From positions 3,410,001-3,474,000 of the forward strand of contig NZ_CP117523.1 in assembly GCF_036812735.1 (NCBI RefSeq): 64,000 nucleotides of DNA, written 5' to 3'. The stretch comes from Terrisporobacter glycolicus ATCC 14880 = DSM 1288 (GTDB taxonomy: Bacteria > Bacillota > Clostridia > Peptostreptococcales > Peptostreptococcaceae). The translations under genes were made by a program, and so were the position numbers. The notes beneath the pieces are model-generated. The model searched no databases. It was not told the DNA's origin and saw only the letters and a program-made list of their open reading frames with translations. Positions 25,628 to 36,642 of this stretch are shown here, piece by piece (position 1 is the stretch's first letter; the number at the start of each line of letters is the position of its first letter).

Positions 25628-27776
25628 TAAACTTGTATTAAAAAACTTTAGATCTTATGAAGAAGAAACTGTATTTGATTTTACTACTACTAATGATAAA
25701 AATATTATTCTTGTTGGTGGTAAAAACGGCGCAGGTAAATCAACAATATTTGAAGCTATTAAGGTGTGTATTTATGGACCTATTGCATATAAATATCAAG
25801 GATTTAATTCTTCATATATTTCTAAAATTAAATCAAATATAAATAATAATTCATTAAAAAATGATAGTGTTGATGCATTTGTATCTATAGATATTGAATT
25901 AACTGAGAATACAGAAAAAAATACTTATACATTATCAAGAGAATGGACTTATGAAGATAAAAAATTGAATGAGAAATTCTATGTTTATAAAAACCACTCT
26001 ACTTCTCCTTTAGATGAAGAAGAGTTAAATTACTTTGAAAATTATATTACGTCAATAATATCACCTAAGATATTTGAATTTTTCTTCTTTGATGGTGAAC
26101 ATTTATCTGAGTTTTTCATAGGTAAAAACTCTAATGTTCATTTAAAAGAATCTCTGTTATCTCTATGTAATTTTGATACTTTTGAAGTATTAAAGAATAC
26201 AATCATCTCAAATAACAGAAGTAGCAAAAACTCTAGTGACGAAATTGAAATAGCAAAAGAAAATTATCTAAACTTAGAAGATAAACTTCGTCAATTATGT
26301 ACTGAGGAAGAAATACTAAGTAACGATCTTCAAAATCTTTCAAATGAATTAGAAGATTTACAACAAGACCAAGTTAAATTAAACAATGATTTCAGAAAAA
26401 AAGGTGGACTTTTAGCTGAAGAAAGAGACTCTTTTAATGCTCGAATTGTTCAACTTGAATCAAGAAGAAGTTTTATTAATCAGAATATAAAAGATTTCTG
26501 TAATGAAATGCTTCCTTTTTTAATTGTTAAAAATAACCTACTAAATCTTGAAAAACAATTAAAAACAGAAAATGAAAGTTTACTATATAATCATTTAAAA
26601 GATAAACTTAATATGAAATATATAAAAAATATTCTTTTAGGAAAAATTGATGATTCTGTATTAGATTCAGTTGCTGTAACTGTTTCTGATTCTTTAGTAG
26701 AAGATATTAAGCCTGATGGATATGGTGACCATTTAGAAACTATATATAATTTATCCAGTGAGGAAAATAGCACTTTATCTAGTCTGATAAAAACAATTTT
26801 ATCTACAGATAACAAAAGTACTCTAGATTTATTTGATGAACTTAGGAATATTGCTAATGAGTTAGCAGAAATAAGGCAAAAACTAAATGCTAGCTTAGAG
26901 GACAACTCCTTAAATGTATATTTAGATTCTCTATCAGATTTAACTACTCAAATAGCTAAATTAAGTGAAAACAAAAATATACTAAATAGTAAATTTGAAC
27001 TTTTAACTAATAAAATTGATGCTATGAATACTGAAAGAGATAAGTCTAAAGCTAAGTATACTGAACTTCTTCAAGCTAATAAAATTATTGATATGTCTGA
27101 TAATCTTATTCTTATGTTAGATGATATTGTATCAACTTTAACAGATAATAAGATTAAAGAAATTCAAAATAATTTTATGACTATATTCAAAAAAATTATA
27201 CAAAAAGATAATTTCATTGACTTTATTAATGTAGATAGTAAATTTAATGTTTCGTTATATATAAATAAAATGTACTCTTCTTTAGAAATAGAAAATTTAA
27301 TTAGTAACATAGGCTATGATGAAATGGAGAAAAAATTAGGTAAGCTATTCTTCCAAGATTTATTTGAAATATATAATGTTGAAAATAAAACTGATCTATC
27401 ATCTGCTATAAAAAATAATACTCAATCTTCATTCCTAGATTTGAGAACAAAAATTGATATTAACGGATTCTCTAGTGGAGAAAAACAAATCTATATACTT
27501 TGTCTATATTGGGCTTTAATTAAGTCATCCGATATAGAAATACCATTTATTATAGATACTCCTTATGCTAGGATAGATGAAACTCATAGAAATAATATTA
27601 CTAGTGAATATTTATCTAGTATTAGTAATCAAGTTATTATACTATCTACAAATACAGAAATTGATGAGAAGTCGTATAGAGAAATCAAACCAAAATTAAA
27701 CGGTGAATATCTAATCGAATATGATGATAAAAATAGAAAAACAATACAAAGTAAAGGATACTTTTTTGAGGTGTAA
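25617..27776 (+). CDS. dndD: DNA phosphorothioation protein DndD (SMC-like ATPase)
   Basis: A 719-residue SMC/Rad50-like ATPase: Walker A GGKNGAGKST (34-43), two long coiled-coil arms in the middle, the signature SSGEKQ (619-624), and Walker B IPFIID (642-647). DndD provides the ATPase that is thought to open or nick DNA for sulfur insertion, working with DndC and DndE. Translation is likely coupled: its ATG lies within the last codons of dndC behind AAGGAG. Length and order are as in known dnd operons. Confidence 0.95.
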   Translation: MKINKLVLKNFRSYEEETVFDFTTTNDKNIILVGGKNGAGKSTIFEAIKVCIYGPIAYKYQGFNSSYISKIKSNINNNSLKNDSVDAFVSIDIELTENTEKNTYTLSREWTYEDKKLNEKFYVYKNHSTSPLDEEELNYFENYITSIISPKIFEFFFFDGEHLSEFFIGKNSNVHLKESLLSLCNFDTFEVLKNTIISNNRSSKNSSDEIEIAKENYLNLEDKLRQLCTEEEILSNDLQNLSNELEDLQQDQVKLNNDFRKKGGLLAEERDSFNARIVQLESRRSFINQNIKDFCNEMLPFLIVKNNLLNLEKQLKTENESLLYNHLKDKLNMKYIKNILLGKIDDSVLDSVAVTVSDSLVEDIKPDGYGDHLETIYNLSSEENSTLSSLIKTILSTDNKSTLDLFDELRNIANELAEIRQKLNASLEDNSLNVYLDSLSDLTTQIAKLSENKNILNSKFELLTNKIDAMNTERDKSKAKYTELLQANKIIDMSDNLILMLDDIVSTLTDNKIKEIQNNFMTIFKKIIQKDNFIDFINVDSKFNVSLYINKMYSSLEIENLISNIGYDEMEKKLGKLFFQDLFEIYNVENKTDLSSAIKNNTQSSFLDLRTKIDINGFSSGEKQIYILCLYWALIKSSDIEIPFIIDTPYARIDETHRNNITSEYLSSISNQVIILSTNTEIDEKSYREIKPKLNGEYLIEYDDKNRKTIQSKGYFFEV

Positions 27777-27778
27777 TT

Positions 27779-28162
27779 ATGGGATTTAGACTTAAAACTT
27801 CATTAGAAACAAAAGAGATATTTGAAGAGTTAGGTAGTCGAATGAACTTAAAACCATTTGCTTTATCTAAGCTAGCTATTTCAATGTCTCTAACTAATAA
27901 TGAACCAATTGAAAATTATAAGAGTCTTGATAATAATGGCCTTGAACTTAATAGACAAACTATTACAGCTCAATATGATTTATTATTTAAAACTCTGATA
28001 GAACAACATGCCGGCAAGCATCTTACTGACGATGAGTACTTCCCTACTCATGCTAAACTTCATATTGATCGTGGTGCTGTTATGTTGAAGAATCGATATA
28101 ATTATTCTAGTAACATGGAACATTTTATTAATCAGATAATACAAAATGATATTAGTATATAA
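27779..28162 (+). CDS. dndE: DNA phosphorothioation protein DndE
   Basis: A 127-residue basic protein matching DndE: RLKTSLETKEIFEELGSRMNLKPFALSKLAI at the start and a KLHIDRGAVML segment near the C-terminus. DndE binds nicked DNA and is required for sulfur insertion with DndC and DndD. It starts two bases after the dndD stop and ends the operon at a shared terminator. Confidence 0.93.
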   Translation: MGFRLKTSLETKEIFEELGSRMNLKPFALSKLAISMSLTNNEPIENYKSLDNNGLELNRQTITAQYDLLFKTLIEQHAGKHLTDDEYFPTHAKLHIDRGAVMLKNRYNYSSNMEHFINQIIQNDISI

Positions 28163-28199
28163 AAAAGCCTCTACTTAAATATTTTAAGTAGAGGCTTTT
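28163..28199. terminator. Bidirectional terminator between dndE and the DUF262 gene
   Basis: A perfect 16-bp stem (28163-28178 with 28184-28199), 5-nt loop, placed between the convergent dnd operon (+) and DUF262 gene (-). Confidence 0.88.
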
Positions 28200-28201
28200 A
28201 A

Positions 28202-30016
28202 TTATTTTCTTTTTAATACATCTTCGTAAAATACTTTTGCTAATTTTTTAGCTCTTTCTTCTATTTTATTTTTATTGAATTCTTTAACAGATTTGTATTC
28301 TTCTATAAATTTATTTATAAACTTATAATCAGATTCATCATATGCATCTATTTTTTTGCTAAATTCATCATCACCTATTTTTGAATTTATATAATTTTCA
28401 AGTAGAATTAAATTCCCTATGTTAAAGGTATTTTCATCTTCTTTATTCTCAGGTAATATATGTTCTACAGATCCATTTCTCTTTTGTACATCCTCATCTG
28501 AGTAATATTTTTCAATATTATATAAAACATACTTTGAAAGCATATTATTTTTTTTAACTTTGTTTGTTTTCCTTTTAACACTCTTTTCCCTAAACTCTAA
28601 TTTTATGAAAGCCTCTTCAAATTCTGAATAAGATGGGTATATACTATCCAATTCTTGTTTTAGATTATCTATCGCTTTATTTACTTCATCTTTCGTCTTT
28701 GAATTAAATAAACACTTCGAAAAATTAGTAAATTTATTTGTAAGCGCAGAACCTCTTTTTCCACATAATCCTATATATACAAAATGAAATTGATGTAAAT
28801 AAGTTAATATCTCTTTAAATTTCTTTCCACTTAATATGCCTTTTTCGTTTTCTACAAACATAGATTTTTTATGAACTTCAATATATTTATATGTAAATCT
28901 ACAGCTAAATAATGATAGTAATGCTATCCTTACTTGAGAAACGTCTAATGTATTATTAAAGTACTCTAAGTGTTCTACTATATAATCATACTGTTGTTTA
29001 TTACCATAATGTTGTCTAGCCGGAAACAATAGTTTCATATAAATTTTAGACATATACTCCATATCTTCTATAAAGTCTTTGTATCCAGACTTATTAACTA
29101 GATTTATAAAATCAGAATAAATTTCATTTTCACTACTATTCTTATATTTTGATTTCCAATAATGATTAAAAAATACTGGAAATTCAACAGCACTATCTTC
29201 ATGAAGTAAATTATCTTTTATATTACACCATACATTATACGCATGATCTGTAGGATTCACAGTATTCAACTCTTTAAAGATTGTATTTTTAATTATGTCT
29301 ATAGAATCTAATTTCTTGCCTCTTCCGTTTAATATTTCGAATATTGTATTTGAATCTTTTCTGTCAGTTACAATAATACATATTATTTTACTTCCTATCA
29401 ATTGATGCCTTATTCCTTTTAATAACTCAACATATTCTATATCTCTAAAACTTTCACTCTTATGTATCTTTTCTAATCTTTTTTTAAGATTTTCTTCAGA
29501 TAATATAGATCTAAATTCATCATATGCCAATAATATTCTTTCTTGCTCCTCATCTACGGGATTTTTTTTACACTTACCTTTCATTTGGATTAGATATTCA
29601 AAAAAGTCACCTTTTGTATCTGTAGACAATATATTATATATATCTCCATCATCATCCTCTGCCATAACATATTCCCATACTTTATCTCCCAATTTTTTTT
29701 CTGGTATTTCATAAAATGTTTTAGCTAAAGCTGATAATAATATTGTCATTGTTGTTATTCTTTGTTGACCATCAATAACTTCAAGTTCTCCGCCTTGTTC
29801 TTCATTATTTCCTGCTAATAATGCTGTTCCAAAAAAATAATCACTTGTTTTAACTTTGCTATCAACAATTTTTAATCCTTTTAAAATATCATTTATAAAC
29901 TCTGATACTTCTTTTTTTTCCCACGAATAATCTCTTTGATATCTAGGTATTTTTAATATTCTCTTGTTATTGGTCAATAATGAACCTACATTCCAATTTT
30001 CAAATAAAAAACTCAA
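28202..30016 (-). CDS. DUF262-DUF1524 protein, SspE/GmrSD-like restriction nuclease
   Basis: A 604-residue protein with an N-terminal DUF262 ParB-like NTPase domain (IPRYQRDYSW at 23-32; DGQQRITT at 82-89) and a C-terminal DUF1524 HNH-type nuclease (VEHILPEN with H519, NIGNLILL at 532-539). GmrSD enzymes cut modified phage DNA. SspE, with the same two domains, is stimulated by phosphorothioate DNA and nicks phage DNA. Its place at the end of the dptFGH operon and opposite dndCDE suggests an SspE-like partner of this phosphorothioation system. TTG start, 9 nt after GGGAGG. The link to phosphorothioation is inferred from location. Confidence 0.8.
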   Translation of the reverse strand: MSFLFENWNVGSLLTNNKRILKIPRYQRDYSWEKKEVSEFINDILKGLKIVDSKVKTSDYFFGTALLAGNNEEQGGELEVIDGQQRITTMTILLSALAKTFYEIPEKKLGDKVWEYVMAEDDDGDIYNILSTDTKGDFFEYLIQMKGKCKKNPVDEEQERILLAYDEFRSILSEENLKKRLEKIHKSESFRDIEYVELLKGIRHQLIGSKIICIIVTDRKDSNTIFEILNGRGKKLDSIDIIKNTIFKELNTVNPTDHAYNVWCNIKDNLLHEDSAVEFPVFFNHYWKSKYKNSSENEIYSDFINLVNKSGYKDFIEDMEYMSKIYMKLLFPARQHYGNKQQYDYIVEHLEYFNNTLDVSQVRIALLSLFSCRFTYKYIEVHKKSMFVENEKGILSGKKFKEILTYLHQFHFVYIGLCGKRGSALTNKFTNFSKCLFNSKTKDEVNKAIDNLKQELDSIYPSYSEFEEAFIKLEFREKSVKRKTNKVKKNNMLSKYVLYNIEKYYSDEDVQKRNGSVEHILPENKEDENTFNIGNLILLENYINSKIGDDEFSKKIDAYDESDYKFINKFIEEYKSVKEFNKNKIEERAKKLAKVFYEDVLKRK

Positions 30017-30114
30017 TAAATTTATCCTCCCAATTATACCTTTTTACTATATTATTCCATTATTATTCATTATTGTAAATATTTGTAACATAAATAATAG
30101 TAATTTTTAATTTA

Positions 30115-33100
30115 CTATTTTATTAACTCCCAAAATGCCTTATCTTTCATAAATATAGCTCTATCACTATCCCCCATCTTAACTAAGCTATAATGTTTAT
30201 TTAAACCTTTAATCTTATTACAAATATGCTCTTGTTCTGACTTTTCTTGTAAATTGAATATATATTTAGCATCCTTCAAGCTAATCTCTGCCACATTATG
30301 AACTATCCAAGTTAAAACATAGTCCGAGTATTTATTTTCACCTGTAGAGAAATGACTTAGTAACTGAGTTGAAAGTATTGTACCTACGCCAAACTCTCTA
30401 CCTTCTTTAAGTATTTTCTTCAGTGTCTCAAAGTCTTTACTTAAGAAGTTATCAGCTTCATCAACTAAAATCATTTTATTTAATTGTCTCATATTACCAT
30501 CTATTCTAGAATGTCCATGAGCTTGCATTTGTGAATAGAATAAATCTAGTGTAATTGCTACTACTAAGTTTTGTATATCTGGATCATATCCTGATAAATC
30601 AATAACTGTTACACCGTCTACTAAATCAAATAAACTTTTAGTTTCATTTCCATCTGGCTCAAAAATTTCAAAGTCTATTAAATTACTAAATGCTGCATAT
30701 AAACTATCTTCTTTTAAATCCTCTCTATTAACATATAAATCATATACATCTTTCAATGTTGGTGCTGGTTTATCCCAAGTATCAGGTTTATTCTTTATTA
30801 TACCTTTACTTTCATAAGCATCCATTATTAAATCTCTAAGTAAAGTTTCTTGCTTAATACCTAAACCAAATGCTTTTGCTAAAGTTACCTTTAAGCTATT
30901 TGCTGTATGAAGTGGTAACATAGGCTTAGAGTTTTTAGCTGTTATTACTGATAATGGATTGAATGGTAAATGATATAATTCATATACATTGGCACCTGTT
31001 GCTTCAATAAAATCTTCTTTTGATTTATTGTAATCGCCTTTATAGTCAAAGATTAATATTCCTAATTTATGTCCATCTACATTATTTTTTGATTCTCTAT
31101 ATAACTGAGTAACTAATGATTTTGTAAACTGAGTTTTTCCAGTTCCCATAGTACCTATTATACCTGTATTTGTATGAAGCACTTTATTAGTATCGTTTGG
31201 TTCCCAGTAAACTTTTTTATTATTTTTCTGATTAATACCAAATAAAATATCCATACTTCTTGATGAAGCATCTGGATTTGTATTTCCATATCCTTCACTT
31301 CCACCTTCTACTACATGCCCATCATCTATAACTTCTGTTGGAGGATCATTTGGCACAGCTAACTCTACTGCCCCACCTATTTCTCCTGTACCATGATCAT
31401 ATACTGTTTTAGGAATATTATCTAGGTCCTGACCATTCGTACCTTCAAATTTAACTTTGTCTAAATTCTCAGCTATTTCGCTTACACTCTTAGTTATAAA
31501 GTTTACACCATCATCTTCAGACATTTCTACAATCATAACTCCATCTTCTACTCCTATATGACTATATCCCATGCCCTTTTTAAAAGATATAACAGCCGCT
31601 TTTCCTAGTACTTCTTCTAGGGATGTAGTTATCTCATACTCTTCATTAAGTAACTTTCTTCTTAAATCTGTACTAGTTATTTCACTCCAGTTTTGATCAT
31701 TACAAACATTATATAAGCATAATTTTTCTGCACTGGCTATAACTAGTTGCATTAAAAAGTTTCTATATACCTTTTGAGTGTTACTTATATCTCCATTTTC
31801 ATCAGGTAATAGTGTTTTTTCAAAGATACTCTTAGTAGCTTTAGCTTGTTCCATACCTTTTTGTATATAAGAATTATCATTTATACCGATCTTCACTTCC
31901 ACTGGATAATAGTGAACAAATACCCTATCGCTATTATTTTCTATACCAACAAATAAGATATCATCACTAGTGACTCCACCTTCAAAACCTAAGTTTTTAG
32001 CTGAGAAAAATCCTTCACTTTGCTTTAATCCTGCTCCACCAGATACCCTTAATATTTCTTCAAGAGATATAGGTACCCAAATGATATTCTCATTTTTAAA
32101 TTGAGCAAGACCTAGCTTGATAGCTGACAATATACTAATTTTTTCTTTAGGAAAATGTGATTTACTTGATAAAAGTCTCAGTAACCAATCTCCATTGACA
32201 GCATTAAACATATTTATAACTGCTGGTGAATATTCATTAGCATTTTCTACACCATTCTTACTTAAAAATTCTTCAATAACCCTTTGATATGGACCGGACT
32301 TTCTAGTAACTGTTATTGCGTCATATCCACCAGCTGTTGTATATTGATCACTGTAGTGAATTATTAAGAGATCCTTTGCATCTGGATCATTTTTAAAGAA
32401 GTTTAAATCAACTTTAGGGTCTATAAAAGTTATCCAGTGACTTGCATCATAAATATTTTCTAATATACTTTTGCCATTATTCTGTATAGATATAGCTTTG
32501 CATTGGTTACTATTAAATGGTTCTCCTGAAGATGCTGCATTTAATGCATTTAGTCTTATTGCCATATTCATTAATTTGCTTTGTGTATTTGTAAACTTAG
32601 TTCCAAATCCGGTCCTATACGAATCTCCTAAAAACACTGAAGGTACCCCAGATATATTTCCATTTAATATAACTCCAGATGGTATATCATCCATATTTGA
32701 TGTAATTTTCTTAGCGTTATCATTCATCTCAAAGAACGTTATATGTGCATATTCAACACCATCTTCAATATTCTTAGAATAAAAATGTACCTTTTCTCTG
32801 TATAAGTTTAGTACATCTTCTTCTGACATACTGTCTACACTTAGATCTAGGTTATATATTTCTTTTAATGACTCTATATTTTCATTAAATGCTACTTCTT
32901 CAAATGCATTTGTTATATTTCTATCTGAATATATAAATAAATCAATCGGCAATATTTCATTACTTTGACTGTTTTTTAATTGCTTCACATAGTACTTAAA
33001 TATACCTTGCAATATTTCTTTACTATCACCTGTATTTATTAAATTAATTTTTATGGGAGCATTGTTGCCCATATCAAACATATATTTAAAATGCCCTACA

Positions 33101-35265
33101 AACTCTTCTATTTTCTCATTTACTAATTTTGAAACAAAATCCCTAGAACTTTTATATCTTGGTAAATTTTCATCTACGTAGTACTTCCATTCTGGAGAAT
33201 GCATTTGTTCCATTGGTATAAATAGTCTCTCATCTTCATCAATTATATATGGGAGAAGATAAGTTGATGTAAATTTTTTAAGTACATCATCTGTCATTTC
33301 CTCTGTATCTATACAATCATTTAAATGAAGTTGATAAGCTATATTCAATGGATGAAGAGAAGTAAATATAAGTTCTCTATCTTCTATTTCTCTTTTTATA
33401 GTTCCTAATCTAAATAAGTTCTTTTCTGATTTTGTAAGATAAGATCCCTCTTCAATCTTGTTCAATGCATCAATATATTCTTTTAAAAAATTACTATATA
33501 AATTTTTCAAATCAGAATTTAAATAAGCTAAACTAGGAAGTTTTCTAGATAAATTATAATAATCTATTATCTTTCTATAAGCATTTTCTACACTGGAGTT
33601 AATTTCTAAATCTATACTTTGTATGCCTTCCTTGTCTTCAATAAAACATAAGCCTTCTAATTCTAAAAGTTGCTTTTCAATGGCTAAAGTTTTTCTAAAT
33701 TCATCTCTTGCAAAATATTCTTTCGTTCCGTGTTGTAATTTGTTATCTCCGGCTATTCTAAAGTCACAACTTTTTTCTCTTTTTAACTTCCAGACCTTAA
33801 AGCCTTCAATTGATACGCTCTTTTCATTAGTACCAACCATACCTAGCGGTACTAACTCATTACCTATTCTTAGGTCAAATCTAACTAAATCATTATCATT
33901 TATATATTCAAACTTATCGCTTATTTTAACAGTTAATTTTTCGTCATTAGATATATTTATTACATCATTATTTGAATCTATTTCATAAATAGTGTTTCCT
34001 TGGTTGAACTCATTAAATACAATTTCTGAATCATTCGTATTAATTGAAATATACTTTTCTTTTTTCTTAATTACTAAGGAGTACTTAGATTTTATAGATT
34101 CAAAATATTTAGGACTGCATCTAAACATTGCAATCTTAAACTCAAATTTCAAGTTATCTGCTTTATATACAACTTTGTAAAAATTAGATTTTCCTTCTAC
34201 ATCCTTAATTGTAACTTTTAATTTATACCCTGATGCCTTTACAGAAACTTCTCCTTCTGGTTTTTGAATAAATTCGTTTTTTAAGTAATCATCAAATGAA
34301 AACTCTAAATCAATTTCTTCTTTTCCACTTTCATTAAATACAATTATATTTCTTACTCTTGATTTTGCCTTAGATGGTCCTTCTTCCTTATCCCATTCTT
34401 CTGAACCTGAAAGATATTCGAGAGGCTTTGTATTTTTCTTATTTTCAACAGATTTTTCAACTATTTTATACTCTACTTCCATCCAGTCTTTATTTTTTAA
34501 TTTAGATATTCCATTATCATCAAAATACTTTTCTAATTGTGTCTCTGGATTACCATAGTTGTGTATTTCATCAACTCTAGTAAAATATAATGCATTGTCT
34601 TTTAATCTCTTTTTTAATTCTTTTCCTGTTAATTCATTTAACTTCTCATCATAAAATAAACCAAAGTCTTTATACTGTTCCCTTGGAATATATCCTTTAT
34701 TTAAAATATCAAGTACATCTTCATACTCAAATACTGAATTATTGTCTCCAAATAAGGCATTCTTTTTTCTCTCTAAGTCAGATTCAATTACTGACTTATC
34801 TACCTCACTAAATGAATCTCCTGTTAATTTTTTCTTTATATCTTTTTGAATAGAATCTATATGAAAAGGCATACCACCTTTTGCAAAGGATTCTGTTCCT
34901 CCTATAATACTGTCTAGTGTTGTATTATGAATAAATAATATTGCCTTATTTTCATATCCATCTTCTAGGCCAACCATATTTCTTAACCTAGTAAGAAAAT
35001 CTGGTTGAACATTATCCATTGTAGAAGATATTATTAATCCTATTCCATTAAAATCTAATTGATAAGATTTATATTTTACCTCTCCATTTAAATCCTTATA
35101 TTCATATTCTCTATATAAAATATTATCTTTTAGCTTCTCATACAAATTCCTAACTTGATCTTCTGTCTCAAACTGAATATTATACTTTGAACCAGGAGTT
35201 AAAGGATTTTGTTGAAAAAATTCTATTATCCTTTCAGATAAATAACTATAAAACTGATTTGACAT
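30115..35265 (-). CDS. dptH: Phosphorothioation-dependent restriction protein DptH
   Basis: About 1716 residues. The long N-terminal part has no motif I can name; the C-terminal quarter is a HerA/FtsK-like ATPase with Walker A GTMGTGKT (1371-1378) and Walker B MILVDEAD (1598-1605), then TILSTQLLSHF. DptH with DptF and DptG damages DNA lacking phosphorothioate, completing the Dnd restriction system. I use the ATG 9 nt after GGGG (MSNQFYSYL); a GTG and an ATG just upstream overlap that ribosome site. It overlaps the dptG end, so translation is coupled. The next gene, the DUF262 protein, follows after 98 nt without a clear terminator. Confidence 0.9.
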   Translation of the reverse strand: MSNQFYSYLSERIIEFFQQNPLTPGSKYNIQFETEDQVRNLYEKLKDNILYREYEYKDLNGEVKYKSYQLDFNGIGLIISSTMDNVQPDFLTRLRNMVGLEDGYENKAILFIHNTTLDSIIGGTESFAKGGMPFHIDSIQKDIKKKLTGDSFSEVDKSVIESDLERKKNALFGDNNSVFEYEDVLDILNKGYIPREQYKDFGLFYDEKLNELTGKELKKRLKDNALYFTRVDEIHNYGNPETQLEKYFDDNGISKLKNKDWMEVEYKIVEKSVENKKNTKPLEYLSGSEEWDKEEGPSKAKSRVRNIIVFNESGKEEIDLEFSFDDYLKNEFIQKPEGEVSVKASGYKLKVTIKDVEGKSNFYKVVYKADNLKFEFKIAMFRCSPKYFESIKSKYSLVIKKKEKYISINTNDSEIVFNEFNQGNTIYEIDSNNDVINISNDEKLTVKISDKFEYINDNDLVRFDLRIGNELVPLGMVGTNEKSVSIEGFKVWKLKREKSCDFRIAGDNKLQHGTKEYFARDEFRKTLAIEKQLLELEGLCFIEDKEGIQSIDLEINSSVENAYRKIIDYYNLSRKLPSLAYLNSDLKNLYSNFLKEYIDALNKIEEGSYLTKSEKNLFRLGTIKREIEDRELIFTSLHPLNIAYQLHLNDCIDTEEMTDDVLKKFTSTYLLPYIIDEDERLFIPMEQMHSPEWKYYVDENLPRYKSSRDFVSKLVNEKIEEFVGHFKYMFDMGNNAPIKINLINTGDSKEILQGIFKYYVKQLKNSQSNEILPIDLFIYSDRNITNAFEEVAFNENIESLKEIYNLDLSVDSMSEEDVLNLYREKVHFYSKNIEDGVEYAHITFFEMNDNAKKITSNMDDIPSGVILNGNISGVPSVFLGDSYRTGFGTKFTNTQSKLMNMAIRLNALNAASSGEPFNSNQCKAISIQNNGKSILENIYDASHWITFIDPKVDLNFFKNDPDAKDLLIIHYSDQYTTAGGYDAITVTRKSGPYQRVIEEFLSKNGVENANEYSPAVINMFNAVNGDWLLRLLSSKSHFPKEKISILSAIKLGLAQFKNENIIWVPISLEEILRVSGGAGLKQSEGFFSAKNLGFEGGVTSDDILFVGIENNSDRVFVHYYPVEVKIGINDNSYIQKGMEQAKATKSIFEKTLLPDENGDISNTQKVYRNFLMQLVIASAEKLCLYNVCNDQNWSEITSTDLRRKLLNEEYEITTSLEEVLGKAAVISFKKGMGYSHIGVEDGVMIVEMSEDDGVNFITKSVSEIAENLDKVKFEGTNGQDLDNIPKTVYDHGTGEIGGAVELAVPNDPPTEVIDDGHVVEGGSEGYGNTNPDASSRSMDILFGINQKNNKKVYWEPNDTNKVLHTNTGIIGTMGTGKTQFTKSLVTQLYRESKNNVDGHKLGILIFDYKGDYNKSKEDFIEATGANVYELYHLPFNPLSVITAKNSKPMLPLHTANSLKVTLAKAFGLGIKQETLLRDLIMDAYESKGIIKNKPDTWDKPAPTLKDVYDLYVNREDLKEDSLYAAFSNLIDFEIFEPDGNETKSLFDLVDGVTVIDLSGYDPDIQNLVVAITLDLFYSQMQAHGHSRIDGNMRQLNKMILVDEADNFLSKDFETLKKILKEGREFGVGTILSTQLLSHFSTGENKYSDYVLTWIVHNVAEISLKDAKYIFNLQEKSEQEHICNKIKGLNKHYSLVKMGDSDRAIFMKDKAFWELIK

Positions 35266-36640
35266 ATTGAGCATCCCCACTATCCGATTTTTTTTCTAGT
35301 AAATTTAATTTTTCGTACAATTGAACTATTTTCATCTTTGAATCCCTATCAAAGAATAGACCTCTTAGTTCAAATTCCTCAAATAATTTATTTAACTTTA
35401 ATTTTTCATTATCATTTATACATATTTTAGTCATTAAAATTATATCGTCTTCCGTGATATTTAAGTTATATCCTAATTGACCTCTTCTTTTAGCAAAATT
35501 CTTTTGAACAAATCTCATAAACCAGTTCCTATAAGCTTCATTAGCTCTATACCTTGTATTAGAGTTTTCAAACTGATATCTTATCGTATCAAATAATTCA
35601 TATACCGAATTAAAACCTTCTACATCATACTCTCTATCTTTAATTTTAAATTCATTCCACTTTACGTCATCAATTTGATTTTTATATAATTCAATAACAG
35701 AACTTATCTGTTTAGCTATTTCTAATCCATCTTCTTCATTAAAAATCTTAGCCAAATCCATATAATTTAATTGTTCATCAGTATCATTATGATTTAACAT
35801 TTCTAATGTAACTGCATGAGAAAATAAAGAATTCAAATCATTTTTTATCTTCTCCCAACCAAATTGGTAAGCTGTTCTAGTTTTAGACGTACGTTCCCAG
35901 TCTAATGTATAATATAGAGGATCTGGCTTACTTAAGTCTGCCTTTTCAAATGCATCAAGTTTCATAACAAGCTGTGATACATAAAAAACATAGTAGTATT
36001 CTAATAGTCGTTTTAATGAATCTTTATATAATTCTTCCTTGGATATTAAAAATTTAAAATCCTTTATAAATTGATCTCGTACAAAAGGTAAGTAACATTT
36101 ATATTCTCCTATAGGTATGTTCTTATCCTTTAGTTCTGGTAATGCTTTTAATACTATATTGTAAAGTATATTGTCAACATCTCTATCATAATGTAGACTT
36201 ACATCTTCTTTTAAATCATCACAAAATAATACCGAGTATAAAAATAATGCTATCTTTTGGTCTGCTGAGGTTGATGACAAGTAATTAATAGTTTTTATAT
36301 CAAAATCAATTAAATTTCCATTATCAATAAACATAGTTCTAACTATGCTTTTAAACGATTCTCTACTCATATCTCCTTCATATTCACCAATTTGATCAGC
36401 AACCTCTTCAATGAAAAGTTCTACTTCAAATTTGCCTTTTAATTCCTTGTTAGATATAATTCTTGAAAATGCACCTACTACTCCTGCAAACTCATTAACT
36501 AGAGTCTTTTCATTTGCTACATATGGTAGTAATTTATATCTGTTACCTTGCTTATGAGTTAAACCTTTTTTATCTTCTGAAATCTTAAAGGTTTCTTTGA
36601 TTCCATTTAAATCTATATTAAAATTATTTATTTCTCCCAT
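35246..36640 (-). CDS. dptG: Phosphorothioation-dependent restriction protein DptG
   Basis: A 464-residue protein with no catalytic motif that I can see; it is recognised from size, acidic helical composition and its fixed place between DptF and DptH. It starts two bases after the dptF stop (GGAG ribosome site inside dptF) and overlaps dptH. Known DptG proteins are required for restriction, but their biochemical role is not settled. Confidence 0.85.
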   Translation of the reverse strand: MGEINNFNIDLNGIKETFKISEDKKGLTHKQGNRYKLLPYVANEKTLVNEFAGVVGAFSRIISNKELKGKFEVELFIEEVADQIGEYEGDMSRESFKSIVRTMFIDNGNLIDFDIKTINYLSSTSADQKIALFLYSVLFCDDLKEDVSLHYDRDVDNILYNIVLKALPELKDKNIPIGEYKCYLPFVRDQFIKDFKFLISKEELYKDSLKRLLEYYYVFYVSQLVMKLDAFEKADLSKPDPLYYTLDWERTSKTRTAYQFGWEKIKNDLNSLFSHAVTLEMLNHNDTDEQLNYMDLAKIFNEEDGLEIAKQISSVIELYKNQIDDVKWNEFKIKDREYDVEGFNSVYELFDTIRYQFENSNTRYRANEAYRNWFMRFVQKNFAKRRGQLGYNLNITEDDIILMTKICINDNEKLKLNKLFEEFELRGLFFDRDSKMKIVQLYEKLNLLEKKSDSGDAQYVKSVL

Positions 36641-36642
36641 AG